A stretch of DNA of 64,000 bases from Achromobacter sp. B7 (GTDB lineage: Bacteria > Pseudomonadota > Gammaproteobacteria > Burkholderiales > Burkholderiaceae_B). Shown piece after piece: positions 34,944 through 45,902 of this stretch. Made by a program: the position numbers and the translations under genes. The notes below the pieces were generated by a model, which saw nothing but the letters and a program-made list of their open reading frames with translations, was not told the DNA's origin and did no database searches. The stretch is from assembly GCF_003600685.1 (NCBI RefSeq), contig NZ_CP032084.1, forward strand, positions 3,782,001-3,846,000, read 5' to 3'. Each line of letters starts with the position of its first letter. Position 1 is the first letter of the stretch.

Positions 34944-36443
34944 TCAGATCGTCATTTCCATTTCCACGCTTTGCGGGTAGAAAATGGCGCGGCTGGGATC
35001 GAAGCCGTAACGCGATTCGAACTGCGTCGCGTCGGCCGCCAGCGCCAGCACGGACTCCAGGATGAAATCCGCCTTGGCGTCCGGCAACAGCACACTGAAG
35101 TTCAGGCGGATGAAGCCGGGCTTTTCAATCTCGCGGCCGTCCAGGATGGCTTGCCGCATCTGCCGCGACTGCGCCGGCCCGATATCAAGAAGCCGGTGCA
35201 CATACGGCCCCGCGCAGGCGCAACCCCCGCGCGCCTGGATGCCGAAACGGTCGCTTAACATGCGCGTCACCAATTGCTGGTGCACATAGCCGCCCTTGCC
35301 GTCGCGTACCCGAAACGAGAAGATCGGCAAGCGCTCGGCCGTCAGCGAGCCCAGCAATTCCAGGGGTTCCGCGCCTTGCCAGGCGGCAAGCGCGCGCTGC
35401 ACGAAATGCGCGTTGCGCTCACGCATGAAGTCGGCGCCCAGCGCTTCCTTGACCAGGAGCACCAAGGCGGCGCGGATGTCGCCCACCACGTTGGGCGTAC
35501 CCGCCTCTTCGCGCGATTCCAGGCTGGCGCTGTAGTCATGACCCTCGGGCGACACGAATTTGACGGTGCCGCCGCCCGGCCAGGTGGGCGTGGTGTCGAT
35601 CACCGCATCGCGGCGAACGATCAGCACACCGGATGCGCCCGGCCCGCCAATGAATTTATGCGGCGAGAACACAATGGCGTCGATGTGCGCATTGGGTGCC
35701 GGCGACATACGGACCGGCAGGTACGGCGCGCCGCCCGCGTAGTCCCACAACATCTTGGCGCCTGCCTGCTTGACGCGCCGGGTGATGCCGGCCACATCAG
35801 CCACGATGCCGGTCACGTTCGAGGCGGCCGACAACGCGCAGATCAGCAGCGTGCCGGCGGGCGCGTTCAGCGCGGCGTCCAGCGCCGCCAAGTCGGGACC
35901 GCCCTCGGCGGCTTCGGCAACTTCCACAATCTGCGCGCCGCATTCGCGCCACGGCAAGATATTGGAATGGTGCTCGTACGGGCCGATGATGACGCGGACG
36001 GGCTTGCCTGCCGCTACCGCCGCATGCACGCCAAACAAATGCACCAGGCGGTTGATGCCCGCCGTGGCGCCGGACCCGGCGAAGATCACGGCATGGGCGT
36101 CGGTGGCGCCGCAGCAACGCGCGACAGCGGCGCGGGCCTCGCGGCGCAAGCGGGTAATGAAACCGCCGCAATACGAGGCTTCGGTGTGCGAATTGGCGTA
36201 ATACGGAAGCACTTGTTCCATGACAAAGCGCTCGACCTGCATCAGCGCGCGGCCCGAGGCCACGTAGTCGGCATAGACCAGCGGCTTGCGGCCAAACGGG
36301 CCGTCGACGAACGCGTCTTTGCCAATCAGGCCATCGGCAAGCTGGGCCGCGATGTCGGGGGATGCCAGGCTGTCTTGAAACTGCTGCAAGGGACTTGCGG
36401 TGTTTGAGGCCCCGGCCGTGGCCGAGGCGGTAAGCGTCGTCAT
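34944..36443 (-). CDS. class V aminotransferase-fold PLP enzyme (cysteine desulfurase-like)
   Basis: This 499-residue protein is a fold-type I PLP enzyme of the class V group. The PLP lysine lies in VFSPHKFIGGPGASG, the substrate region starts VYADYVASGRALMQVE, and a mobile-loop-like Cys appears in RGGCACAGPYVHRLL. It resembles cysteine desulfurases and related selenocysteine lyase-like enzymes but is longer. No iron-sulfur assembly genes are nearby, so a role in amino-acid breakdown is as likely. An Lrp-type regulator is divergent 93 bases away and probably controls it. Confidence 0.85.
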   Translation of the reverse strand: MTTLTASATAGASNTASPLQQFQDSLASPDIAAQLADGLIGKDAFVDGPFGRKPLVYADYVASGRALMQVERFVMEQVLPYYANSHTEASYCGGFITRLRREARAAVARCCGATDAHAVIFAGSGATAGINRLVHLFGVHAAVAAGKPVRVIIGPYEHHSNILPWRECGAQIVEVAEAAEGGPDLAALDAALNAPAGTLLICALSAASNVTGIVADVAGITRRVKQAGAKMLWDYAGGAPYLPVRMSPAPNAHIDAIVFSPHKFIGGPGASGVLIVRRDAVIDTTPTWPGGGTVKFVSPEGHDYSASLESREEAGTPNVVGDIRAALVLLVKEALGADFMRERNAHFVQRALAAWQGAEPLELLGSLTAERLPIFSFRVRDGKGGYVHQQLVTRMLSDRFGIQARGGCACAGPYVHRLLDIGPAQSRQMRQAILDGREIEKPGFIRLNFSVLLPDAKADFILESVLALAADATQFESRYGFDPSRAIFYPQSVEMEMTI

Positions 36444-36536
36444 GATAAGTCTTCCAATTGATGCGAAATATCATACGATGGAAGCCGACAACAAACATCA
36501 CCGTTATTTTGCGTAAATCAATATAACTTGGGTCAT

Positions 36537-37022
36537 ATGAACGAACGGATGGAGAAAATAGACAAGCTTGATCTGAGCATCATTGCTTGCCTGCAAAAAG
36601 ACGGTTCCCTGTCCCAGCGCGAGCTGGCCGACCGGGTCGGCCTTTCGCAGAACGCGTGCTGGCGCCGGCTACAGCGCTTGAACGCATGCGGCATCATTCG
36701 CGGCACCCGCGCCGAGGTCAGCCTGGTGGCGCTGGGGCTGGACCTGACCGTGTTTGTGATGATCCGAACCAGCCACCACGCCAAGGCCTGGGCCGACGGC
36801 TTTCGCCAACACGTCGAGCGCCTGCCCGAAGTGACCGAGTTCTATCGCATCGGTGGCGATTGGGACTACCTGATCAAGGTGGTCTGCCGGGGCATGGCCG
36901 GCTACGACCGCTTCTACCAAAAGCTCATCACAGACTTCGAACTGTCGACTGTGACGGGCTTTTTCAGCATGGAAGCCATCATCGAAAACCGGCCGCCCGA
37001 TCTGCGGCTGTTGGAGACCTGA
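36537..37022 (+). CDS. Lrp/AsnC family regulator
   Basis: This 161-residue protein has an N-terminal helix-turn-helix (KLDLSIIACLQKDGSLSQRE, then LADRVGLSQNACWRRLQRL) and a C-terminal RAM ligand domain with LPEVTEFYRIGGDWDYLIKV. Family members bind amino acids and often regulate the divergent neighbour, here the class V PLP enzyme. I chose the ATG at 36537. A TTG at 36528 and an ATG at 36549 are also in frame; none has a strong ribosome binding site. Confidence 0.9.
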   Translation: MNERMEKIDKLDLSIIACLQKDGSLSQRELADRVGLSQNACWRRLQRLNACGIIRGTRAEVSLVALGLDLTVFVMIRTSHHAKAWADGFRQHVERLPEVTEFYRIGGDWDYLIKVVCRGMAGYDRFYQKLITDFELSTVTGFFSMEAIIENRPPDLRLLET

Positions 37023-37216
37023 AAGGGCTACGTCGGTGGGCCGGAGCGGGAACTTTCGCGTACGATGCGGTTCGAACGCCAGTGCCGCCCGCACTCTCCC
37101 GGAGACTCCCCAGGCCATGATTCTTTAAGCACTCCCTTTGATTTCCCTTTGCCTTGCAGTGCGCTGCCCTATGGCCGCTGCCGCGCAAAGCGTTTCATTA
37201 TTTCGGAGAGCTATCC

Positions 37217-38947
37217 ATGGCCCGGTCATCCAGCGCGCCGCCCCCGGCGCAACCCTTGACGCATTCGGCGTCGTCCTTCCTTGGTTTGCAGCATGTCAGC
37301 TTCGCGCTGCCCGACGGCCGCGTGCTGCTAGACGACGTCACCCACGACTTCGCGCGCGTCCGCCATGGCGTCATCGGGCGCAACGGCGCGGGTAAATCAG
37401 TGCTGCTGCGCGTCATGCTCGGCACCCTGCCGCCGCAGTCCGGCCGCGTTGTGCGCCACGGGAAACTGGCCCATGTGGCGCAGACGCCGGCTTGGCCCGA
37501 TACCGCCACGCTGGCGGATGTTGCGGGCCTGGGTCCCGTGTTTCGCGCCTTGGCCAATATCGAAGCAGGTAGCACCGACCGGGCAGACTTTGACTTGGCG
37601 GAAGGCCATTGGCTGATCCATCAAGACTGGGCGCGCATGCTTGCCGACGCCGCCCTGCCGGACTGGCAACCCGCAAATCCCGCCTGCGCGGCAAGTGGCG
37701 GCGAGTTGACCCGCGTGGCACTGGCCGGCGCCTTCCTGCAAGGCGCCGACGCCCTGTTGCTGGACGAACCCACCAACCACCTGGACACGCGCGCCCGCGA
37801 TTGGCTGACAGAAAAAATCCACGCATGGCGCGGCGCGCTGATCGTCGTCAGCCACGACCGCCGCTTGCTGGACGCCATGGACAGCATCGTCGAACTGGAC
37901 AACGCCGCCCTTCGCGGCCACGCCGGCAACTACAGCGCCTGGCGCGCGCAACGCGACAGCCAGGACGCCGCCGCGCACACGGCCCTGGCGCATGCGCGCC
38001 ATGAACGCGCCAAGGGCCTGCGTGCGCTGCGGCAACAGCACGACGCCCAGCAGCAGCGCACCGCGCGCAACAGCCGCAACGCCCGCGAAACCAATCAGGC
38101 CGCCGTGTTGCTGGGCGGCAAAAAGGCCAGCGCGCAAGCGCACGCGGGACGTGATCGCCAGCGCCGTCAGGACGCCGCCGCCGCCTTGGACGTCGCCGTC
38201 AGACAGGCCGCCTCGCTGGCCCCCACGGCCGCGGACGTGGCGCTGGCATTGCCCGACACCACGGTGCCGGCCGGGCGGCGCGTTCTACACCTGGAGGCCG
38301 CCCTGCCCCCGTGGCCGCCCCGCGCCAAACCGCTTAGCTTGACGTTGGACGGCCCGTTCCGGCTGGCAATCCAAGGCCCCAACGGCTGCGGCAAAAGCAC
38401 ACTGCTAGCGATGCTGGCCGGTGTGCTTGCCCCGCGTGCCGGCCGCTGCGACGTGCGCGTGCCCACCGCGATGCTGGACCAGGCCGCAAATGCATTGCCT
38501 GCAAGCGCATGGCCTGCAAACGCATTGCCCGCAAGCGCATTGCCGGCAAACGCATTGCCCGCAAACGCGTCGCTATTGCAAACCCTGGAGGCGCAGGGCG
38601 CGCCGCTGTCACCGGGCGAACTGCGCAGCCGGCTGGCCCTGCTGGGCCTGGGCGCAGCGCAGGTCCAGGCGCCCGCAGCCACGTTAAGCGGCGGTGAACG
38701 CATCAAGGCGGCGCTGGCCTGCGCGTTGTGGCGAAAGCAACCCGCGCAGTTGCTGTTGCTGGACGAACCCACGAACCACCTGGACATGGCCTCGGCGCAG
38801 GCGCTGGAAGACGCTTTGGCGCATTACCCCGGCGCCATGGTGGTGGTGTCGCACGATGCGGCGTTTCAGGACCGGATCGGCCCCACGCACTATTTAACGT
38901 GCGGCGACGACGGGACGTGGTCGCTACGGGAAAGCGCTCCTGCATAG
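37217..38947 (+). CDS. ABC-F family ATP-binding protein
   Basis: This 576-residue protein carries two ABC ATPase domains and no membrane segments, as in ABC-F proteins, which act on ribosomes. Domain 1 has Walker A GRNGAGKS, signature ASGGELTRVALA and Walker B LLLDEPTNHLD. Domain 2 has GPNGCGKST, LSGGERIKAALA and LLLLDEPTNHLD. The linker between them is Lys/Arg/Gln-rich (RHERAKGLRALRQQHDAQQQ). Domain 2 has an odd insertion of alternating Ala-Leu-Pro-Ala-Asn/Ser pentapeptides encoded by a 15-bp repeat. GGAGAG before the ATG at 37217 fixes the start. Resistance or translation-rescue roles are possible but not decidable. Confidence 0.88.
   Translation: MARSSSAPPPAQPLTHSASSFLGLQHVSFALPDGRVLLDDVTHDFARVRHGVIGRNGAGKSVLLRVMLGTLPPQSGRVVRHGKLAHVAQTPAWPDTATLADVAGLGPVFRALANIEAGSTDRADFDLAEGHWLIHQDWARMLADAALPDWQPANPACAASGGELTRVALAGAFLQGADALLLDEPTNHLDTRARDWLTEKIHAWRGALIVVSHDRRLLDAMDSIVELDNAALRGHAGNYSAWRAQRDSQDAAAHTALAHARHERAKGLRALRQQHDAQQQRTARNSRNARETNQAAVLLGGKKASAQAHAGRDRQRRQDAAAALDVAVRQAASLAPTAADVALALPDTTVPAGRRVLHLEAALPPWPPRAKPLSLTLDGPFRLAIQGPNGCGKSTLLAMLAGVLAPRAGRCDVRVPTAMLDQAANALPASAWPANALPASALPANALPANASLLQTLEAQGAPLSPGELRSRLALLGLGAAQVQAPAATLSGGERIKAALACALWRKQPAQLLLLDEPTNHLDMASAQALEDALAHYPGAMVVVSHDAAFQDRIGPTHYLTCGDDGTWSLRESAPA
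38492..38566. repeat. 15-bp in-frame repeat, 5 copies, inside the ABC-F gene
   Basis: Five units of consensus GCATTGCCCGCAAAC encode an alternating Ala-Leu/Trp-Pro-Ala-Ser/Asn stretch in the second ATPase domain, between Walker A and the signature motif. Because the length is a multiple of three, copy-number change would keep the frame and alter only the length of the loop. Confidence 0.9.
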
Positions 38948-38952
38948 ATTTT

Positions 38953-39621
38953 TCAGACGCCGGAGGTGGCCTCTGCCATGTCGGTTAGTCGCGCCTGGCG
39001 AGGCGGCGCCTTGCGCTTTTTAGCAAAGACGAACACGTGCTGAAAGTCGTCGTCCACGCGATGAATGTCAGCCTGCACCCCGACAATCGGCGGCACGAAC
39101 GATTCGAAATACTCGCGTACTACGGGCATCACTGGAAACGGTGCCCGATCCGGTCGGTCGTTATAGCCCAGCACCAGCAGGCCACCCGGCTTTAATACGA
39201 GTTCGCATTGCGTCAGCAGACGCCTGAACTCGGCTGCGTTATTAATACCGAAACCCAACAAGCCGTTTGCCACCACCACATCGAACGCGTTCCGGCCATA
39301 GTGATCCGCCATGTGGATGGCGCTCCCCGTCCAATGGCTACCCGGCCGCCCATACACTGCCTTGCGCGCCTCGATATCCAGCGAATGAAACTGGCATAGC
39401 AATAAGCGCGGGTAATGCCAGTTGTGCTTGTCGATGCCCACGAACAGGGTTTTGATGTCGTGGTCCGCTACGGCCGCCATTTCATTCAGATAACCGAATA
39501 CGGATTCCTCCAAAAAGTCGCGGTTCGGCGCGCGAAGGCGGAAATCGATATTCAACCGTTCGGCCGTTCTTGGGGACAACTTGAACAGCACCCGCTTAAG
39601 TAACGTCTTGAGATCCCGCAT
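38953..39621 (-). CDS. class I methyltransferase-like protein
   Basis: This 222-residue protein resembles SAM-dependent methyltransferases of the methyltransferase-11 type. KTLFVGIDKHNWHYPRLLLC would be the first strand region, although the usual GxGxG loop is not clear. FDVVVANGLLGFGINNAAEF matches motif II and LVLKPGGLLVLGYNDRPDR matches the post-motif strand. The N-terminus (MRDLKTLLKRVLFKLSPRTA) is basic. I chose the ATG at 39621, preceded by GGAAGTGGG, over a longer in-frame start at 39726. Base composition is less GC-rich than in the neighbours, which may mean transfer. Substrate is unknown. It converges on the ABC-F gene. Confidence 0.7.
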   Translation of the reverse strand: MRDLKTLLKRVLFKLSPRTAERLNIDFRLRAPNRDFLEESVFGYLNEMAAVADHDIKTLFVGIDKHNWHYPRLLLCQFHSLDIEARKAVYGRPGSHWTGSAIHMADHYGRNAFDVVVANGLLGFGINNAAEFRRLLTQCELVLKPGGLLVLGYNDRPDRAPFPVMPVVREYFESFVPPIVGVQADIHRVDDDFQHVFVFAKKRKAPPRQARLTDMAEATSGV

Positions 39622-39653
39622 CCCACTTCCATTTTTATTGTGATTTTCAAGGG

Positions 39654-39694
39654 CTTTGGCCTCAAGGCGGCCCGTGTCCGACTTGAGGCCAAAG
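39654..39694. repeat. 13-bp perfect inverted repeat in the methyltransferase upstream region
   Basis: CTTTGGCCTCAAG (39654-39666) and CTTGAGGCCAAAG (39682-39694) pair perfectly around a 15-base loop. Outside, TTTTCAA and TTGAAAA extend the pairing after a short mismatch. It lies 33 bases upstream of the methyltransferase start. No T-run follows on either side, so it does not look like a simple terminator; it could be a leader hairpin or an operator. The 302-bp gap 39622-39923 also contains a doubtful small ORF (see that entry). Confidence 0.7.
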
Positions 39695-39862
39695 CGATTG
39701 AAAAATGATAGGGAGCGGCCGCGCAAGAACTATCAGAAGATTCCCAATCAGCACCAGGACGATTACTAAAATGGATCTGAGTAGCCCTCGCCTCTCGCAC
39801 CGCTTGTAGGTGTGCGCCCGGCCCTGGCCCTTATTACCCAGGGTTATCCCGAATGCCTGCAT
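39662..39862 (-). CDS. possible small single-pass membrane protein
   Basis: This 66-residue ATG-initiated frame contains a strong hydrophobic helix (LLRSILVIVLVLIGNLLIVL) after a basic segment, as in real small membrane proteins. It lies in AT-richer DNA just upstream of the methyltransferase gene on the same strand, and its last codons overlap the inverted repeat. No ribosome binding site precedes it and I recognise no family, so it may be chance. Confidence 0.25.
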   Translation of the reverse strand: MQAFGITLGNKGQGRAHTYKRCERRGLLRSILVIVLVLIGNLLIVLARPLPIIFQSLWPQVGHGPP

Positions 39863-39923
39863 AACAACAAATCGTCAATAATTCGCCAACGTTTTGTCAT
39901 CGATCCGTCCCTTTACACCTGCC

Positions 39924-40436
39924 ATGTCTGCCTCCATCCGGGACGCCATCGTTTCTTCCGCCCATCTGGCCACGTCCGCCCCGCAGTTATCCGAGGTGGA
40001 ATTTGGCCTGATCATCGCGTCGCACGCGTTCAACCGCTGGATGGTGCGCTGCATGGCCTGCGCCGGCCTGCCCGATCTGACCTCGCTGGACATCCTGGTG
40101 CTGAACCACGTGTATCACCGTGGACGCGGCAAGAAGCTGGCCGACATCTGCTTCACCCTGAACGTCGAAGACACGCACCTGGTGAACTATTCGCTTAAGA
40201 AACTTGAGCGGCTGGGCGTCGTGCAAAGCGCCAAGACGGGCAAGGAAGTGATCTACACCACCACCGACGCCGGCGCCGCCGCCATTGCGCGTTACGCCGA
40301 AGTGCGCGAGCAGTGCCTGGTCAAGTCGTTCATCGACTCGCCCGCCGCGGACGAAGCCAGCCACCAGCTGGCCAACACCCTGCGCGCCCTGTCGGGCCTG
40401 TACGACCAGGCTGCCCGCGCCGCCACCTCGCTGTGA
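39924..40436 (+). CDS. winged-helix (MarR-like) DNA-binding protein
   Basis: This 170-residue protein has the MarR-type arrangement: N-terminal helices (FGLIIASHAFNRWMVRCMAC), a helix-turn-helix (KLADICFTLNVEDTHLVNYS, then LKKLERLGVVQS) and a wing (KTGKEVIYTTTDAG). It probably regulates the peptide transport genes that follow: the ATPase gene begins nine bases after its stop. The ATG at 39924 has no strong ribosome binding site. Confidence 0.82.
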   Translation: MSASIRDAIVSSAHLATSAPQLSEVEFGLIIASHAFNRWMVRCMACAGLPDLTSLDILVLNHVYHRGRGKKLADICFTLNVEDTHLVNYSLKKLERLGVVQSAKTGKEVIYTTTDAGAAAIARYAEVREQCLVKSFIDSPAADEASHQLANTLRALSGLYDQAARAATSL

Positions 40437-40445
40437 GAATCCACG

Positions 40446-42299
<1,854 letters not shown>

Positions 42300-42354
42300 C
42301 CTCAGCCCCCCTTTTTTCCTCGGTGTGATCCGAGTTCCCGTCCCTGGAGCGAAC

Positions 42355-43887
42355 ATGCAATTCCTACGCACCACCTTCACCGCCACCGCCCTGACCCTGG
42401 CGTTGGGCGGCGCGATGCCCGCCGTCTTCTCGACCGCGCATGCCGCCGGCACGCTCAGCGTAGCCATCAACCAGGACCCGGGCAGCTGGGATCCCATCGA
42501 CACCTTTGTGACGTTCTGGGGCTCGGTGGGCGGCAACCTGTATGACGGCCTGACCATGCGCGGCGCCGACCTGAAGCTGCAACCCGGCCTGGCCACCAGC
42601 TGGGAATACCTGGACGACAACAAGCGCCTGCGCTTCAAGCTGCGCGAAGGCGTCAAGTTCCATAACGGCGAACCCTTCAACGCCGAAGCCGTGAAGTTCA
42701 CGTTTGAACGCCTGCTGGGCGCGGAAGGCGCCAAGGGCCCGCAAAAGTCCAACTACGATTCCATCGGCGAAATCAAGGTGGTGGACGAGTACACCGTCGA
42801 CTTCATCCTGAAGCAGCCGGACCCCGTGCTCTTGACCAAGCTGGCCGGCTACGGCGCCATGATCGTGCCACCCAAGTACATCAAGGAAAAAGGCGAGGAC
42901 TACTTCAACACGAACCCGGTCGGCACCGGCCCGTTCAAGTTTGAAAGCTATCAACCCAAGGTCAACGTGACCTTGGCGCGCAACGACGACTACTGGGGCG
43001 GCAAGCCCAAGCTGGATAAGGTCGTGTACCGCTTCATCAGCGAACCCGGCACGCAAGTGGCCGAGCTGCAAGCCGGCCGCATCGACATTGCCACGCTGAT
43101 CCCGCTGGGCCTGATCGAAACGGTGAAGAAGTCGGGCAACGCCGACGTTATCTCGACGGGCGGCCCGGTTGCCTTTGCGCTGCGCTACAAGACCACCGGC
43201 GGCATCACGCAGAACCGTGACGTGCGCCGCGCGCTGATCATGGCGGTGGACCGCGAGGCCATCGTCAAGCAGCTGCTGCTGGGCCAGGCCAAGGTCATTG
43301 CCAGCTTCCAGGGCCCGCAATCGTTCGGCTACAACCCCGACCAAAAGCCGCTGCCCTTCAACCCCGCCGAAGCCAAGAAGCTGCTGGCCGCCGCCGGCGT
43401 GAAGCCGGGCGCCACCGTGCAGATCGACGTGCGCGGCAGCGATTCGAACTTCCGCGAAGTGGCCCAGGCCGTGTCCGGCTACCTGCAAGGCGTGGGCGTG
43501 CGCGCCACCATCAAGCCGTATGAAACCGGCGTGCTGCTCAACGACATCATCCCGGGCGGCAAGACGGGCGAGATGTGGCAGAACCAATGGGGCGGCTGGA
43601 CGTACGACTACGACAACACCGCGTACCTGATGTATCACACTGGCCAGAAATGGAACCCGTACGACAACGACGCCAAACTGAACGGCATGCTGGAAGCGCA
43701 GCGCACCGTCTATGACGTGAAGAAGCGCGAAGCCATGTTGCAGGAAATCGCTGCGTACGTCGCCGATCAGGCGCTGGAAATGCCGCTGTACAGCCTGAAC
43801 ACGATCGTGGGCGTGAACAAGCGCGTGAAGAACCTGGAAGTGCCCGGCGATATCCGCTTCCGTTTCCTTCAGACCAGCGTGGAGTAA
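42355..43887 (+). CDS. peptide ABC transporter substrate-binding protein
   Basis: This 510-residue periplasmic protein (SBP_bac_5, DppA/OppA type) has a signal peptide ending near STAHA, then LSVAINQDPGSWDPIDTFVT and the family core ATSWEYLDDNKRLRFKLREG with VKFHNGEPFNAEAVKFTFER. A GGAG site precedes the ATG at 42355. It captures peptides or related nickel- or glutathione-like ligands for the adjacent permeases; the ligand cannot be told from sequence. It is followed by hairpins at 43894-43947. Confidence 0.93.
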   Translation: MQFLRTTFTATALTLALGGAMPAVFSTAHAAGTLSVAINQDPGSWDPIDTFVTFWGSVGGNLYDGLTMRGADLKLQPGLATSWEYLDDNKRLRFKLREGVKFHNGEPFNAEAVKFTFERLLGAEGAKGPQKSNYDSIGEIKVVDEYTVDFILKQPDPVLLTKLAGYGAMIVPPKYIKEKGEDYFNTNPVGTGPFKFESYQPKVNVTLARNDDYWGGKPKLDKVVYRFISEPGTQVAELQAGRIDIATLIPLGLIETVKKSGNADVISTGGPVAFALRYKTTGGITQNRDVRRALIMAVDREAIVKQLLLGQAKVIASFQGPQSFGYNPDQKPLPFNPAEAKKLLAAAGVKPGATVQIDVRGSDSNFREVAQAVSGYLQGVGVRATIKPYETGVLLNDIIPGGKTGEMWQNQWGGWTYDYDNTAYLMYHTGQKWNPYDNDAKLNGMLEAQRTVYDVKKREAMLQEIAAYVADQALEMPLYSLNTIVGVNKRVKNLEVPGDIRFRFLQTSVE

Positions 43888-43893
43888 CGACCC

Positions 43894-43947
43894 CGAAGCG
43901 CCAGGCGCTTCGCCCCAGGGACAAGCCCGCGGCCGGCAAGGCCGGCC
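43894..43947. promoter_or_regulatory. two hairpins between binding-protein and permease genes
   Basis: CGAAGCGCC and GGCGCTTCG (43894-43912) form a near-continuous stem, and GGCCGGC-AAG-GCCGGCC (43931-43947) forms another. Neither is followed by a T-run. In peptide transporter operons such structures between the abundant binding protein and the permeases commonly protect upstream mRNA or reduce read-through; that role here is inference. Confidence 0.55.
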
Positions 43948-44031
43948 TCGCGGCCCTCCCTGGCAGGGTTCGAGCAGGACTCATAGCATTCACTCACTGA
44001 TCCGCCCCGGTGAAAACCGGGGCGGCGCCTC

Positions 44032-44955
44032 ATGACCGGATTTCTTATTAAGCGCGTGTTGCAGGCGGTCTTCGTGATCGTCGCCGTGACATTGCTGGTT
44101 TCCTATGCAGTACGCCTGACCGGCGACCCCGCGCTGATGCTCAGCCAGGGTTCGGGCAGCGTGACCGAACAAGACCTGGCCAACATCCGCCAGGCGCTGG
44201 GCCTGAACCGCCCCTTCCACGAACAATACCTGTCGTACATGCAAGGGCTGTTGCACGGCGATTTCGGCCGCAGCTTCATGGGCGGCACGTCTGTCGCCAA
44301 GTTGATCGGCGACGCCCTGCCCGCCACGCTGATGCTGGCGTTTACGTCGTTGATCGTGTCGATTCTGATCTCGCTGCCGCTGGGCATCCAGGCGGCCATC
44401 AAGCGCGGCAAGGCCACCGACCAGGCCATCCGCATCCTGTCGCTGGTGGGCCTGTCGTTTCCGAACTTCTGGCTGGCGCTGATGCTGGTGCTGCTGCTGT
44501 CGATCACCTTTCCGCTGCTGCCGCCTTCGGGCTGGAGCGGACCGGCCAGCCTGGTGCTGCCGTCGCTGACGATGGCCATCATCCTTAGCGCCACCAACAT
44601 CCGCCTGGTGCGCACAACCATGCTGGAAACGCTGTCGGCGCAATACATCATGGTGGCGCGCAGCAAGGGCCTGAAGGAACGCGTGGTGCTGTACAAGCAT
44701 GCGCTGCGCAATTGCGCGATTCCGCTCATCACGTATCTGGGCCTGCAATTTGGCGGCCTGATCGGCGGCATCGTCGTCATTGAAATGGTCTTTAACTGGC
44801 CGGGCCTGGGCACGCTGGCGTTCGACGCCATTTCGGGCCGCGACTACCCGGTGCTGCAAGGCACGGTCACCGTGCTGGCCACCGTCATCGTCCTGGTCAA
44901 CCTGATCGTCGACATCGCCTACGGCATCGTCGACCCCCGTATCCGCACGCGTTGA
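44032..44955 (+). CDS. peptide ABC transporter permease, DppB type
   Basis: This 307-residue inner-membrane permease starts MTGFLIKRVLQAVFVIVAVTL and has the DppB-type periplasmic segment GLNRPFHEQYLSYMQGLLHG, DFGRSF, and the ATPase-contact loop with YIMVARSKGLKERVVLYKHA. Six transmembrane helices are expected, and most hydrophobic stretches can be seen. It pairs with the DppC-type permease that follows; the two genes are separated by five bases or overlap if the second starts at TTG. Confidence 0.93.
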   Translation: MTGFLIKRVLQAVFVIVAVTLLVSYAVRLTGDPALMLSQGSGSVTEQDLANIRQALGLNRPFHEQYLSYMQGLLHGDFGRSFMGGTSVAKLIGDALPATLMLAFTSLIVSILISLPLGIQAAIKRGKATDQAIRILSLVGLSFPNFWLALMLVLLLSITFPLLPPSGWSGPASLVLPSLTMAIILSATNIRLVRTTMLETLSAQYIMVARSKGLKERVVLYKHALRNCAIPLITYLGLQFGGLIGGIVVIEMVFNWPGLGTLAFDAISGRDYPVLQGTVTVLATVIVLVNLIVDIAYGIVDPRIRTR

Positions 44956-44960
44956 GCCTT

Positions 44961-45830
44961 ATGCAGACAACCTCCTCCACCGCCGCCGCGCCCAAGCCTT
45001 TCAAGCCGCGCAGCCGCTATCGTTCGCTGGAATTCGTGCTGGGCGCGTTGCTGACCGGCGTGATGATCCTGTTGGTGCTGACGTCGGGCTGGCTGTTTCC
45101 CGATGGCGGCGAATCCATGGACCTGGCCGCCCGCCTGATGGCCCCGTTCACGTCGGCCGCGCATCCCTTCGGCACCGACCCGCTGGGCCGCGACGTGCTG
45201 GCGCGTGTCATCGTCGGCGGCAAGATCTCGTTGATGGTGGGCTTTGCGTCCGTGATCGGCGGCGCGCTGCTGGGCATCGTCATGGGCCTGATCGCCGGCT
45301 ACTACCGCGGCTTCTGGGACATGATCGTCATGCGCTTTGCCGACGTGCAGCTGGCGCTGCCGTTCATCCTGGTGGCCATCACGTTCATTGCCATCCTGGG
45401 CGGCGGCCTGTTCAACGTGATCTTCTTCATGATCGTGTCGCAGTGGGTGCAGTATGCGCGGCTGGTGCGCGCCCAGGTGCTGGCGCTGCGCGAACGCGAA
45501 TTCGTGCTGGCCGCCCGCGCCTTCGGCGTGCGTGACCTGGCCATGATCCGCCACCACATCGTGCCCAACCTGCTGGGCCCGCTGGTGATTCTGATGACCT
45601 TGAACGTGGCCAACAACATCCTTCTGGAAAGCAGCCTGACCTTCCTGGGCCTGGGCGTGGATCCCATGATTCCCAGCTGGGGCGGCATGCTGGCCGATGG
45701 CCGCACGTATATGCAGACCGCATGGTGGGTCAGCGTCTTTCCCGGCGTGGCGATCATGCTGACCGTGTTAGGCCTGAACCTGCTGGGCGATTGGCTGCGC
45801 GACCGCCTGGACCCCACCGGAAAGGTGTAA
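44961..45830 (+). CDS. peptide ABC transporter permease, DppC type
   Basis: This 289-residue permease has the DppC-type N-terminal cytoplasmic segment and first helix (FVLGALLTGVMILLVLTSGW), then HPFGTDPLGRDVLARVIVGG, a hallmark of this subfamily, and the ATPase-contact loop REREFVLAARAFGVRDLAMI. I chose the ATG at 44961; a TTG at 44952 overlapping the previous stop is also possible. It is the last transport gene and is followed by a hairpin at 45836-45859. Confidence 0.93.
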   Translation: MQTTSSTAAAPKPFKPRSRYRSLEFVLGALLTGVMILLVLTSGWLFPDGGESMDLAARLMAPFTSAAHPFGTDPLGRDVLARVIVGGKISLMVGFASVIGGALLGIVMGLIAGYYRGFWDMIVMRFADVQLALPFILVAITFIAILGGGLFNVIFFMIVSQWVQYARLVRAQVLALREREFVLAARAFGVRDLAMIRHHIVPNLLGPLVILMTLNVANNILLESSLTFLGLGVDPMIPSWGGMLADGRTYMQTAWWVSVFPGVAIMLTVLGLNLLGDWLRDRLDPTGKV

Positions 45831-45835
45831 AAGAC

Positions 45836-45859
45836 CAAATGCCCCGCAAGGGGCATTTG
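45836..45859 (+). terminator. hairpin after the permease genes
   Basis: CAAATGCCCC and GGGGCATTTG form a perfect 10-bp stem with a GCAA tetraloop directly after the permease stop. Only a short T-containing stretch follows (TGAATTT), so it may be a partial terminator that lowers expression of the downstream peptidase gene. Confidence 0.6.
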
Positions 45860-45902
45860 TGAATTTGCAGGATGCCGCCTGAACCCCGAAGGAACACAAA
45901 GC

